Source: Phoenix dactylifera
Lineage: Eukaryota; Streptophyta; Magnoliopsida; Arecales; Arecaceae
Assembly (NCBI RefSeq): GCF_009389715.1
Contig: NC_052395.1
Span: forward strand, 26,007,670-26,071,669
DNA: 64,000 nt
Direction of reading: 5' to 3'
In this document: positions 12,915 to 24,430 of the stretch, piece by piece
How positions within the stretch are numbered: the first letter of the stretch is position 1
Layout of the letters: each line of letters starts with the position of its first letter
The notes under the pieces: model-generated
Seen by the model: the letters and a program-made list of their open reading frames with translations, nothing else
Databases searched by the model: none
Told to the model about the DNA's origin: nothing
Program-made: the position numbers and the translations under genes

Positions 12915-13085
12915 TAAAATGATGGCCCAATGGTTAAGGTTCCTACCATTGCAAGCTCCGCGGAGGATTAGATGTACAAAGCCTTACCTTTGTATGTGGA
13001 GAGGTGGTTTCGTGCTTCAAACTCATGACTTCTAGATCACAACAAACCCTTACCATTGTGCTAAGGCTCACCTTCATGTATTTAA
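12915..13085 (+). mobile_element. tRNA-derived SINE-like element, left arm
   Basis: The segment contains a box A-like motif (tggcccaatgg, 12923), the plant SINE-type stretch gatgtacaaagccttacctttg, and a box B-like region around ggtttcgtgcttcaaactcatgac. A matching copy sits in the right arm (about 17515-17665, minus strand), so it inserted before the inverted duplication. It resembles Au-like plant SINEs; family assignment is tentative. Confidence 0.5.
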
Positions 13086-14057
13086 TTTTTAGTATTATGC
13101 ACATAGCAGCTAATTTTTCTTCATATGTGTATAGAAGCGCATCCTCTATTACATTTTACAGCTTAATGATACATCCACCTCAATTTTACAATGGTAGATT
13201 ATAGGCTTTGACCATCTTTCCTTCTGCACCCTAATTGCTAGAAAAGAGAATTTTTGCATGAGCTATCCGAATGACCTTGACTTTTTGGTGGACACTAGTG
13301 GTTTATTCATTCCATGTATGAAATCCAACGGGAAGATTGGGAGTGGAGCAGGAGCAAGACTAAAGCAGGTCCAATGCTGACTAGAAGAATCTGGCTATTA
13401 AGGAAACTATGCATATAGCTAATGATGTGTACGCCTAGTACCATGCCGATAATAGCCTTTTCTCTTAGCATTCCTTGTGGGAATACTAGATCTGCAAGCA
13501 AGTAGATGAAAAATGGAAGTTATCCGCATAGCATAACTTTTCTTTTGTTTGTTGCCCATCTGAACTCTTAGGCGGGCCCACAATAAATTCAAAGTTGAAA
13601 ATGTTGTGTTTTGATATATTATGCATGTGTCAATTTTGCATTCCTCTTTCTGACATTTTCAGCATGTCCCTTATACATTTGAATTATGTAATAGAGGAAC
13701 AACCATCCAAATATTTGTGCAACATTCTCTTCTAAACTTGAGTTATGTCAGTTATCTATTTCTACATAGCCTGACTCCATGTTGCTAAAAAAATTGTGGC
13801 ATATGCACAAGAAGAGTGTTAATAACTACAAAAGAAAATTTTCTTTTTAAGTGGAGTTCATTAGTGTGGCTATAGTATATAGAACAAATTCACCGAACCT
13901 TCCAACTAGATGGGATAAAGCATAATATACATCTAAATCAATGAAATAATATTAATTTTCTGTTTCGCTTAGATGTAGCATAACTTCTACTTCTATTAAA
14001 ACAATTTTCTACGCTTGGCTTCTTAATGATTGTGCTAGAAATGACTTTGAAGACCCA

Positions 14058-15520
14058 TCCATTTAAGAAGAGATCACTTCATTAATGAAGCACCATCCTG
14101 CTCTATTGAATTTCATTACTGTTCATGAAAGTTCAGATATGAGTGCTTCTTATTTCATTATTAAGGACAAGCCTTCACTGTTGATACAAAACAACCTACT
14201 ATTTGATCGTTCCTTGGGTTTACAGATCCAATGCAGGTAATTTTGAGCTAGATTTGAACTGTTAGTATAACTTTCTTCTTTTATAACTATTGCTGATACA
14301 TGCTATTGATCATATCAGATGTTGACAGAGAAAAAAGATTTTCTGGTAGTTACAGTTGGCTGCATGATGTGATGGGCATCCTACGCCCTGTTTTTGCTGA
14401 TCCTTCAATTTGCAAGATAGTTTTCATGACCATCTTCTGTCCCAAATCAATGTAAGTTACAGGAAGGCATTCACTACAGGCATGAGATTTATAGTAGATT
14501 GTCCTATGCATGAGTTTATAGAATTTTAGCTTATTTTTCCGTCTAAGAAATATGTCTTAAAATAAATTGCAACACCTTTCAGAGATTAACTTTTTTAGAT
14601 AACTTCTATCTATATATGTATCCACTCATTATAAGGTTCTAAAAACTTTTGGCTCGGAGGTCTAAATTCGATACAGCTGCTTTTATATTGAGCCAGTATA
14701 TTTGAGATTTTCACCATAAGGTTTAGCTTCGTTCCTATTATGTTCGAGGTAGGTGACCATGATGTATATTTCTGCAGCATGAAGTTTGACATGGTCTTCT
14801 TATCTTTATTAATGATAGTACAGGAAAAGCTCCTCAATAATAATGATAGTACAGGAAAAGCTCCTCAATAAGATTGTCCTATATCTTGATTTCATAATGA
14901 AGGAGAGCAAGAGCTTTAGGACACCTAAAATTTTGGGAAGCCAGCTTGTATTTTGTGGCGACTTGCTTGGAGCTCTAGAGTTTCCACTGGAGATTTGATC
15001 ATGGTCATATGAAGAGAGTTCTTTGTCTGGCAAAATCATATTATATTGGCTCTGTATTTTTGATGCAGTATTATTATGCTGTTTATCATGTTGACTACTC
15101 GTCTCTGGCAAGCAGGAACTAGTGATTAGTTTGACTTTTCACAATAATGGTTAATTATAATTTTTCAGGTAGTTTAGATATGAAAAATCATAGTATATGA
15201 CTAGACATGATATCCTTTTAATAGTATGCATATTATGTGTTTTCTGCGCTTCCATTTTTAGTTCTAGTTTTTTGTATAATTCAGACGCGGGCTGCAGAGA
15301 AGTCAAAAACTTTTATATTGTGTTTCTTATCATATGTTTCTGGTCCTTTCATGGAGCTTATAATATTTTCCTTGGCTCCAGAGGAATTTACATGTATCCA
15401 TGCATCAATACTTACATTTCTTATCATATGTTTTATGTCTTTCATGGAGCTGATAATGATGTCTTTTGGCTCCAGAGAGACATACATATGGATGTTGCAA
15501 GCATGTGTGATACTGCAAAA
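14058..15520 (+). pseudogene. RRP6-like exosome 3'-5' exoribonuclease pseudogene, copy 1
   Basis: Exon-like blocks appear in the right order and orientation for the DEDD exonuclease domain of a plant RRP6-like protein. Block A (about 14058-14236) ends caatgcag/gt; its last codons look like a decayed end of the Exo I exon. Block B (14319-14416) follows catatcag and reads TEKKDFLV, then after a 1-nt frameshift LHDVMGILRPVFADPSICK. Block C (15437-15520) reads VFHGADNDVFWLQRD, the Exo II motif, and ends CDTAK/gtatgt. A decayed second copy of block C lies at about 15343-15405. The active gene processes RNA 3' ends with the nuclear exosome; this copy is frameshifted and lacks the N-terminus, the Exo III motif and the HRDC domain. 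Confidence 0.8.
15343..15405 (+). pseudogene. Degenerate duplicate of the RRP6-like Exo II exon
   Basis: The sequence ggtcctttcatggagcttataatattttccttggctccag parallels tcatggagctgataatgatgtcttttggctccag about 90 bp downstream. The flanks (ttcttatcatatgttt) are also repeated, so this is a tandem duplication of exon plus intron edge. Here HGADND has become HGAYN and the frame is lost. Confidence 0.7.
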
Positions 15521-16039
15521 GTATGTAACCATGTTACCATGATGTTTCTTTTCTTTCCTTATTTTCCTGATGACCTGTGCTAGTATGTCTTTTGATGAGT
15601 TCAATCTTCATATGGGTATTACATTGTATCTGAAGCATGCTTGCTTAAGATGCTTCGTGTACTTCTCCCACAATGGAATTTGCTTTTAAGTACCTACATT
15701 TTTGTAAGATATGTTGATTTTAATCTTGAAATATATAGGGAGTTTTATAGAAGTTGGGTTTCTATATTCTAATTATGTGTAATGGCTTAAACATATTATA
15801 ATTTTTGTCATGTTCAACATATATCCGCTTCAGGCGTAAGTTTTAAATCACTTTATTCGCAAACTATACAATGTTGGATATAATTTACATTATTTATAAG
15901 AATTCGATTTTAAGAATATGTTTCACTAGTATAACTTTATTTTTGAATCTAAGGACAGAATCTACATATCACTTTTCTTTGTAGCGACTTCTGTTCTCTT
16001 TGTTTTGTTGCATGTAGCCACTTTTATATTTGAGGTTTA
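15521..16039. other. Spacer between the inverted-repeat arms (right part)
   Basis: AT-rich sequence following the block C donor of pseudogene copy 1, probably former intron. The next RRP6 exon is not present before the inverted arm starts at 16040. The whole spacer between arms is 14547-16039. Confidence 0.5.
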
Positions 16040-16167
16040 ATGAAAAATAAGCCAAAATTCTATAAATTCATGCATAGGATAGTCTACCATAAATCTCATG
16101 CCTGTATCAGTGAATGTCTACCTGTTCGTAACATTGATTTGGAATAGAAGATGGTCATCAAAACTAC

Positions 16168-16575
16168 CTTGCAAATTGAAGGATCAACAAAAATGGGGCA
16201 TAGGATGCCCATCACATCATGCAGCACAATCCTAACTATCAGGAAATCTTTTCTCTCTGTCAACATCTGATATGATCAATAACATGTATCAGCAATACTT
16301 ATAAAAGAAGAAAGATATACTAACAGTTCAAATCTAGCTCAAAATTATCTACACTGGAGCAGTAAACCCAAGGAACGATCAAAGAATAGGTTGTTCTGTA
16401 TCAAAAGCAAAGCCTTGTCCTTAGTAATGAAATAAGAAGCACTCATATATGAACATTCATGAACAGTAACAAAATTTAATAGAGCAGGATGGTGCTTCAT
16501 TAATGAAGTGATCTCTTCTTCAAATGGATGGATCTTCAAAGACAATTCTGGCACAAACATTAAGAAGTCAAGCAT
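16168..16575 (-). pseudogene. RRP6-like exoribonuclease pseudogene fragment, copy 2
   Basis: On the minus strand, block A (16345-16575) is open for 76 codons, and block B (16168-16266, 99 nt, preceded by catatcag) is fully open: TERKDFLIVRIV then LHDVMGILCPIFVDPSICK. The second string is characteristic of the RRP6 family between Exo I and Exo II. Block B is one nucleotide longer than in copy 1, which shows that copy 1 carries the frameshift. No Exo II block occurs downstream, because the arm ends at 16040. Confidence 0.75.
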
Positions 16576-17739
16576 AGAAAATTGTTAAAATATAATTTGA
16601 AGTTACGCTACATCTAAGTAAATAGAAAATTAATATTATTGCATTGATTTAGACATCTATTATGCTTTATCCCATTTAGTTGGAAGGTTCGGTGAATTTC
16701 ACTTAGCAATTTGTTCTATATACTATCGCCACACTAATGAACCCCACTTAAAAAGAAAAGTTTCTTTTGTAGTTATTAACACTCTTCTTGTGCATATGCC
16801 ACCAATTTCTTTAGCACTCTGTAGAAATAGATAACTGACATAACTCAAGTTTAGAAGAGAATCTTGCACAAATATTTGGATGGTTGTTCCTCAAATTACA
16901 TAATTCAAATGTATAAGGGACATGCTGAAAATGTTAGAAAGAGGAATGCAAAATTGACACATGCATGGTATATCAAAACATAGTAGTTTCAACATTGAAT
17001 TTATAGTGGGCCCGCCTAAGTGTTCGGATGGGTGACAAACAAAGTAAAAGTTCTGCTATGCGGATAACTTCTAATTTTCATCTACTTGTTTGCAGATCTA
17101 GGGTGGGAATGCTAAGAGAAAAGGCTATCATCGGCATGGTACTAGGCGTACGCATCATGAGCTATATGCATAGTTTCCTTAATAGCCAGATTGTTCTAGT
17201 CAGCGTTGGACCTGCTTTAGTCTTACTCTTGCTCCACTCCCAATCTTCCCGTTGGATTTCATGCATGGAATGAATAAACCACTAGTGTCCACCCAAAAGT
17301 CAAGGTCATTCGGATAGCTTATGCAAAAAATCTCTTTTCTAGCAATTAGGGTGCAGAAGGAAAGAGGGTCAAAGCCTATAATCTACCATTGTAAAATTGA
17401 GGTGGATGTATCATTAAGCTCTAAAACGTAATAGAGGATGCGCTTCTATACACATACTAAGAAAAATTAGTTGCTATATGCATAATACTAAAAATTAAAT
17501 ACATGAGGGTGAGCCTTGGCACAAGTTTGTTGTGATCTAGAGGTCATGAGTTTGAAGCATGAAACCACCTCTCGACATACAAAGGTAAGGCCTTTTACAT
17601 CTAATCCTCCGCAGACCTTGCAATGGTAGGAACCTTAACCATTGGGCTATCCTTTTAAATTTTGTAAAGGGAATATCATTATTCTGTTGACATCACAATA
17701 TAAAGTGGACTAATAAGCACTGCAAATTAATTATGTTTT

Positions 17740-18027
17740 TTAACCGTTGAAAACAAACTTATCTGAGCTTTTGCCTTCTAAAAATATAGTTTGAAACTTT
17801 CCTTGATGCATGATTCCCCACTTGGTTTTCTTCATACCGATAAAAGTGTTGAATTTAGGATATTTTTGGTTACCTAAAACAATAATGCCTTTAAAGATTT
17901 TTTTAGTATATGCTCTCTGAGATATGCCTTTTTGCATGTTCATAACAAACCACAAAAAGTTGGGATGGTTAAGATGATTCAGGTGCTTGTGTATCCTTGT
18001 AGAAAATATAATTTGCATGTATACCAC
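17740..18027 (-). other. 95-aa open frame, partner of 12544-12834
   Basis: Mirror copy in the right arm, roughly 85% identical at protein level to the left-arm frame and without internal stops. No recognised domain. See the left-arm entry. Confidence 0.3.
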
Positions 18028-18814
18028 TTTAAGTTGTTTTTCATGTGGCTATACTCCTACAGTCAATTTCCAACCAGTGATGTAGGGCTAACTCTACAAT
18101 CTTGCTAGGTTAATAAAAAACCAAGCCCGCAAAATTGCTACTCTATCCTTCCTTGAATTTGGCAATTATGTAGGCTAGAAGAGCAAACACAAATTTAGAG
18201 TTTATTTCAAGTCGTTTACACCTGAATCATCATTTTCCGAAATCAACAAATGGAACTCTAGGCGTATTAGGGTATGCATGCAACATGCATTTTTTGGAGG
18301 GTATATATGTACGCAAAATAGGAGTGAAAACTTCACTTGACAAGTGAATAGTGCAGAATGATTTCAGTTGCAAAGCTTGGAACAAAATGTGGTGGTTCAT
18401 GTGTTATATTTGTGGATAGATTCTTCTACCTGCATGTCAGATCATACTTCAGTACGAGATACTTCACAGACTCTCCAGGGTTCTTCCTAATCAAAACATT
18501 GAAATCCATCAATATGCATCTTTCTAATCAAAACTTTGAAATCTATCAATTTATATCTCCCATTGTCCACCCATTATGTAATTACATTCTTGTTTGTCTA
18601 TCCCGATAACTATCAGGAACAAGTACATGAGTACTTTTCTCTAACTCTTCATGCCTCCTAGCCAAACATTCTGAAAGCCAGTGCCTGTGATCATAAGTCA
18701 ATATGTATCTCAAACTGGCCACCTATTATCTAATTACATTTTTGTATTTCTATCCTAATAAATATTAGGTAGAAGATTGGATATTTTCCTATTCTTTTTC
18801 TTATATTTGGGTAG

Positions 18815-18938
18815 ACTATCATGAACATCTAGATCGAATTTTAGAACTCATACACACTGTGCCTGAGTCAAGCAATCACAACCCGCCCTCAACATCGTCA
18901 AAGTTAGCTCAACCACGTCACAGAAGTTGCCCAGTCAG
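18815..18938 (+). other. Exon-like block of unknown gene
   Basis: An acceptor-like tttgggtag is followed by 124 nt without stops in one frame (YHEHLDRILELIHTVPESS and on through a Ser/Pro-rich part) and a CCAGTCAG/GTACGT donor. GC content is higher than in the flanks. It lies on the strand opposite to the adjacent RRP6-like copies. I do not recognise the protein; it may be a captured or orphan exon. Confidence 0.3.
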
Positions 18939-19440
18939 GTACGTTATTTTTACTTTTTAATATTATTTCCAGTGAAAAGGACTTAAAACAATAACTTGCA
19001 CCTCTTAGTGAGTAATGAAATTAAATTCAAGTTGTAGAGGATAGCTTGTGAAAAAAGGGACCCAAGAAGAAGGGAACAGATTAAGAGCCTCTCATCATGG
19101 AGAAGGTACAACCCATAGAAAGCAGACCATATTTTTATATATTCAAGCCAAGATTATGGACTGCCCAAGATTTTATAAGTCTCTACAAAGGCTAGTGAAG
19201 AGATAAAATCATGCACCCTAGTCAGCATCTATCAAGCAAATAATCATCATGATGGTCCAGTTTGAGTTATATAACATGTACGAAACAGATCATTAAAGAA
19301 CACTATGATGCTGAATAGAAAGCTTGCTCATCACCATACTCAGTTGAGTGGAACTTACAAACTAATATGTCCATGTAATAAATAAAAGAAAAAGTTCCTC
19401 CATATAAAAAAAATTGCTTAACCGTCAAGAAAAATGAAGT
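18939..19440. other. Unannotated spacer
   Basis: AT-rich with no recognisable exon. Read on the minus strand it lies downstream of the RRP6-like exon at 19445-19560, so it is probably remnant intron or later decayed exons of copy 3. Confidence 0.4.
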
Positions 19441-19444
19441 GCCA

Positions 19445-21780
19445 CAGTTCACACCACTCAAAGATTGCAAACAGGAATCTGCAGTGTTTTGTCAGGTGAC
19501 ATTCCACAATATGTCTCAAGTAAGTATGCTAATGATTTGTGGGGTTGTGACAAGATCTCACATGCCTACAACAGAAACAGTCAAAAAAATATAATTATTT
19601 GAACTCCAAAGGACAATAATAATTCACTGCATGCCCGAACATGAAAACATGGAAACTTTAGTATTCCAGGCAAAGCTACAATTAAAGCCTTCTACAAAGA
19701 TGAAGGAGATCTACAATCCAAGACCCAGAATATTTTTTCATTGTCACCTAAGTTTTCTAGGCAAGTCAATTCTCAGCAAAAGCAACCCAATCATTTCAAA
19801 TAAAAAATAATATAATTTTTAGCAAGGTACTATTGGCAGATATCTAGACCAATCCAACAACACTCTGGGTGATGGTAGACGTAATATATAAACTGAAATG
19901 GCGATCTTAGAGAAATCTTTGGAGCATAGCAATAGCAAAATGGCAAACCAATTCAAGACTCACGGCTAGAAACATGATTATGTGATTTTAATTCAACAAC
20001 CATTCTTCGAATAATTAAAAAGCAAAAACAGTCTGACATTAGCATACCATGAAAGGAGTAATTCTGGAACATAACTTGGCCACTCTTATCTAATAATAAT
20101 TTTAGAGAGAGAGAGAGACTAACTTGCACTATAATTACTCAGAGATTTCTTGTGGATGCACCATCCAAGAATTGAACCCAAAGTCTCCGATTGTTAAGAC
20201 AAGGGGTGCAACCACTATTGATTATTTATTTTTGAAGTGCTAATCTATGTAACCTACTCATTTTGTTTAATACACATACAAAAAGATCAGGACATTCATT
20301 TGCAGTTCAAGCACCATTGGTTTAATTCCTATTAATTATTTTATATGTATAAATTTCAAGAAAAATAAGAATATATTTCATTGTGACAAGCACAAAAAAT
20401 TATGATGAAAGAACAAATAATTCAACTACAGCAATAACATGATGCTGCTTATCACAAACTAAAATGGACAAAATTGAAAATTCTACATAATGACAACAAC
20501 GAGCACACTGAATCTAGTGAAATTAATAAACTAACTAAAGGAATACGAAACACATTAGGATGAGGACAAAATATCTGCACTGAAAAGAACCAAGCACAAT
20601 AACTTAGAGAATTCATTAAGGATACAGGCTCAAATATAAATGTGGATACATGAAACAAAACCAAGCGAACAAAAGACGCTAAAAAGAAAAGTGGCATGTA
20701 GAGTAATTGACAGGAGCAAGAAAGAGGGAAGGATGCAGCAATTCCAAGAAGCCATCTCTAAAGAATCATTTGGAGATCCAAGAACTCTCTTCATAAGACC
20801 ATGATCGAGTCTTCACTGGAAACACTAGGGCATCAAACAAGTCACCACAAAGCACTAGCCAACTACCCAAAGTTTTAGGTGCCCTAAAGGTCTTGCTCCC
20901 CTTCATAACAAAATCAAGATATAGGACCATCTCAATTTATTATAGAGGATCGTTCCCTGTACTATCATTAATAAAGATAAGCAGACCATGTTAAACTTCA
21001 TGCTGCAGAAATATACATCACAGTCACCTACCTCGAACATGATAGGAATGAAGCTAAACCTTAAGGTGAAAATCTCAAGTACACTGGCTCAATCTAAAAG
21101 CAACTGTGTCAAAGTCAGACCTGAAAGCCCAAAGTTTTAGAAACTTATAATGAATGGATACATATACAGATAGAAGTTATCTAAAAAAGTTAATCTCTGA
21201 AAGGCATTGCAATTTATTTTAAGACATATTTCTTAGATGGAACAATAAGCCAAAATTCTATAAACTCATGCATAGGACAGTCTGCTATAAATCTCATGGC
21301 TGTATCAGTGAATGTCTCTCTGTTCCTTGCATTGATTTGGGATAGAATATGGTCATAAAAACTGCCTTGCAAATTGAAGGATTAGCAAAAACAGGGGATA
21401 GGATGTCCATCACATTATGCAGCACAATTGTAACTATCAGGAAATCTTTTTTCTCTGTCAAAATCTGATATGATCAATAACGCGTATTAGCAATACTTAT
21501 AAAAGAAGAAAGATATACTAACTGTTCATATCTAGCCCAAAATTATCTACGCTGGTGCAGTAAACCCATTGAATGATCAAAGAGCATGTTGTTCTGTATC
21601 AGCAGCAAAGCTTGTCCTTACTTAGTAACCAAAAAATAAGCATCGGAACATTCATGAACAGTAACAAAATTAAATAGGGCAGGAGAGTGCTTCAATAATG
21701 AAGTTATCTCTTCTTCAAATGGATGAAAGAGATTTTTGGCACAAACACTAAGAATTCAAGCATAGTAAGTTGTTTAAATA
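19445..21780 (-). pseudogene. RRP6-like exoribonuclease pseudogene, copy 3
   Basis: On the minus strand: block A (about 21545-21770, frameshifted); block B (about 21367-21466, open, TEKKDFLIVTIV then LHNVMDILSPVFANPSICK); then about 1.8 kb further on a block not kept in the other copies (about 19450-19552). This last block follows ctgtttctgttgtag and reads ACEILSQPHKSLAYLLETYC then GMSPDKTLQ. It is the segment that follows Exo II in RRP6 proteins (consensus-like ACEVLSKPQKSLAYLLE..CG..TDK). The Exo II exon itself is missing between 19560 and 21360. Confidence 0.75.
20770..21260 (-). repeat. Inverted copy of 14530-15015
   Basis: The reverse complement matches the intron between blocks B and C of pseudogene copy 1, for example tgatcatggtcatatgaagagag and the gcaacacctttcagagattaac stretch. 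It ties copy 3 to the same ancestral gene. Confidence 0.8.
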
Positions 21781-21789
21781 TAAGTAGAA

Positions 21790-22900
21790 GTTCCTTCAAA
21801 TGTTTAACGCAAGTGTTTTCGTTAGGAACCTAAAGAATCCTCAACAAGAGAGGGAAAAAAAGATTAAATCTTTATTTGAATAAAAAAATAATCAAATCTT
21901 TAACGCACAAAAGAGGGTAAAGATTGAACCATTATAAAATGAGGAAAAAATATTAAATCCTTCATTGCATAGAAAAAAAAAAAAAATCAAATTTTAAGGC
22001 AACTGTTTTCATGAGAGACCTAAAGAATCTTCAAGAAGCGAAGTCATACTGTATAGATTTAGTTGATGTCCGGCAACGTAGACGAGGGACGCGGAGTTGG
22101 CTCATCTGTAGACGTCCGTCGCATGGTTAGGATATTTCAAGGTCGGTCCAACAACACTTTCTGGCGGCCCGAAAAATTTGCGTAATTCTCCTCCCCCTCA
22201 TGCAAACGAAAAATTCCTCCTCCTCATCACTCTCTCTCTCTCTGGATTTAATGAGATATGCATAGATCTGTATTGAGTGTAGAGTGGTTATATGTGATAT
22301 TATATAGGGCTGGTTGAGTGTAGAATGGTTATATTGGTCTTAGGGCTTCTTATGTGACGATTAGGGAGTCATTGGAAGTTTAACCAGCCAAACAAGATTC
22401 CCAAATCTCTTGATTATTTGTTTAACATTATTTTATAAATGATGGTGAAATAAAGTTAATAGGATCTCTCTTCTCTCTTTATTTGTTTCACTTTTTTTTA
22501 CAACTTATCCTATTAACCCTTGGATTGTCGACCCTAGAATGTTAACCAAATAGTGAATTATTCTAACCCATGATTTTCTGATTGGGGAGTGGTTGCTTGG
22601 TCTATTTATTTAGCCTAGATTAACTATTTGGATCCAAAGATGGTCTTAGCATGCTGAAATATCGTTTTGTTGTACAAAACAGGCATCTCAAGATAATTTT
22701 CATGTAAATTTTAGTAACTACAAGTAGATCAAGTTAGATGGAGGATTGAACACCTCAAATCTAATCCAAAGTTTTGAGTTGGATCAAAAAAAAAAATAAT
22801 CTAAATTCCGTTTATTTCTATCCAGATTGGATGATACCAAGTTTAATATTTATTTCGTCAATTTATATGATTTTTTTCAAATTGGACTGGATTAAAAATA
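21790..22900 (+). repeat. Segmental duplication, paralogous to pieces of 31460-35335
   Basis: Three colinear matches: the aaagattaaatctttatttgaat/aatcaaatctttaacgcac motif block (21840-22020, compare 31560-31850); the ggtcggtccaacaacacttt block (22085-22180, compare 33555-33660); and gagtgtagagtgg through ggatgctaaccaaat (22250-22900, compare 34790-35330). Between the first two matches the other copy holds an extra 1.7 kb (31870-33550). Confidence 0.8.
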
Positions 22901-23369
22901 GTCTAAATATAAATGCCTAATATTTGAATGATAACCATATATAAATGGAACTGTCAATACAAATTAGCAACTATCTTAATCATGAAATTCAATCCATATT
23001 CAAGAAGAATTGATTCTACATTAAAAGTAGGACCCCGTTAATTGCACTTAAAAAAGTTTCTTAGGCCAATTTATGTTAATTTGGGAATTTAATACTCAAC
23101 AAAATCATATAATTGATAGCAATTTCCTTTAATTACACAAATCTTCTTATGCTACATCATATAAAAGCTTCCTTGTGCATGAAACAAGCTCCCTCTATTT
23201 GATTTTCTTCCCTATTTCACTTCCTAAGCTTTGATTGGATGTCGAGATCCCTACCCAAGATTTAGTTGAACTCTCCATGCCTTCTCGCGACCGTATGGTA
23301 GGGCATTGGCTGCCAGTGAGTGAGCTGAGATGCTCCGATTTTCTATTCGAGGCCGACCTTGTTTAAATT
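22901..23369. other. Left flank of the LTR element, with TSD
   Basis: AT-rich, then rising in GC. It contains a TATA-like catataaaagcttcc at about 23157, so an older LTR or promoter may lie here and have been split by the insertion at 23370. The 5-bp target duplication aaatt occupies 23365-23369. Confidence 0.45.
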
Positions 23370-24412
23370 TGTTGGGAGGAAAAATGGACCATCCCACAAA
23401 TATAATTAAAGCACCCAAATCCGACAGCAAGGCCGAGCTCATCCAGGCCGAGCTCATGCAGGCTGCCGAGCTCAGAAGGCCGAGCACAGAAGGCCGAACA
23501 TAGAAGGCCGAGACCAGAAAGCTGCCAAGCTCAGAAGGCCAAGCACAGAAGACTGCCGAGCTCAGAAGGCCGCCGAGCTCAGAAGGCCGAGCATAGAAGG
23601 CTGCTGAGCTCAGAAGGTTGTCGAGCTCATTCAGGCCGAGCACAGAAGGTCGAGACTAGAAGGCCGAGCACAGAAGAATGTCGAGCTCAGAAAGCTGCCG
23701 AGCTCAGAAGACCGCCGAGCTCATTCAGGCCGAGCTCATGCAGGCTGCCGAGCTCAGAAGGCTGCCGAGCTCCGAAGGCCGAGCTCATGCAGGCTGCCGA
23801 GCTCCGAAGACCGAGCACAGAAAGCCGAGCTGACCTCAGAAGGCCGACCTCGTCGTCCACATGCTGCGGCCATGCCCTGCAGCAGCCTCACCGCACCATG
23901 CTTTACTTGCCGTCCACGCCACAACATATCAACCAGGGACCATACCCTGCTACGACTGTCAACGTCTCACCATTCCTAAGAATGGACTGCACTGCGCGCC
24001 ACAAGTAAGCTCTGGCTGCACGCCATCTCCTCCCATGATGGGAATGGGCCATTCACGGCAACTCATTACTTCTACGCTCACGTTGAATCGTGACGGTAAC
24101 CCATTAATTCATCCAGTCACATCACAGGTAACCCTGGCACTCCCCCTATAAAAGGGGAGCTTCTTCCTCTAAAAAGAGGCTTCTTCCTCCCAAGGGAGGG
24201 CTTCGGACTTTTACATACAGTCCATCTCCTTCTCCAAAATTAAGCCCCCTCTGACTTAAGCATCGGAGGGCCGGCGCTGGAAATCCCGGCCACCGGCATT
24301 TTGCAGGTCCCCCGGAGGACGCCGCCCGCCGACGGACCGCAACCCGCCATTCCCACGCCGAAGCTCCTCCTCCTCAGCCAACGGCCGCCCCCGGGTCCAA
24401 TTTCCAGCAACA
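23370..24412 (+). repeat. 5' LTR (1043 bp)
   Basis: TGTTG...CAACA ends. It matches 26895-27690 closely outside the minisatellite block at about 23420-23860, which is built from variants of gaaggccgagctca and is about 245 bp longer here than in the 3' LTR. TATA box ctataaaagg at 24146; U5 ends at the PBS. Confidence 0.9.
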
Positions 24413-24430
24413 GTTGGCGCTAGAGGAAGG
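24413..24430 (+). promoter_or_regulatory. Primer-binding-site-like motif of the LTR element
   Basis: gttggcgctagaggaagg starts one base after the 5' LTR. TTGGCGC-type primer sites are common in plant LTR retrotransposons; I cannot name the priming tRNA with confidence. Confidence 0.6.

Larger units (their letters stand above)
11868..14546 (+). repeat. Left arm of a large imperfect inverted repeat
   Basis: The reverse complement of this 2.7 kb segment matches 16040-18691 over its whole length with many substitutions and small indels. The outer ends pair at cacaggcactgg (11868) and ccagtgcctgtg (to 18691); the inner ends pair at cttatttttc (14546) and gaaaaataag (16040). The arm carries a tRNA-derived SINE-like segment and two exons of an RRP6-like pseudogene. 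Beyond its inner end, 14530-15015 continues to match the reverse complement of about 20770-21260. Confidence 0.9.
16040..18691 (-). repeat. Right arm of the large inverted repeat
   Basis: Reverse-complement partner of 11868-14546. It contains, on the minus strand, RRP6-like blocks B (16168-16266) and A (16345-16575), the SINE-like segment (17515-17665) and the 95-aa frame (17740-18027). The segment about 18475-18815 also recurs in direct orientation at about 29345-29660. Confidence 0.9.

Noticed and set aside
12915..13020. Functional tRNA gene at the box A/box B-like motifs
   Set aside because: No cloverleaf can be folded from the sequence as read and the extended body fits a SINE, duplicated with the surrounding segment.
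23420..23860. Short repeats with regular units as a CRISPR-like array
   Set aside because: Units are contiguous degenerate minisatellites without unique spacers, inside a plant LTR.
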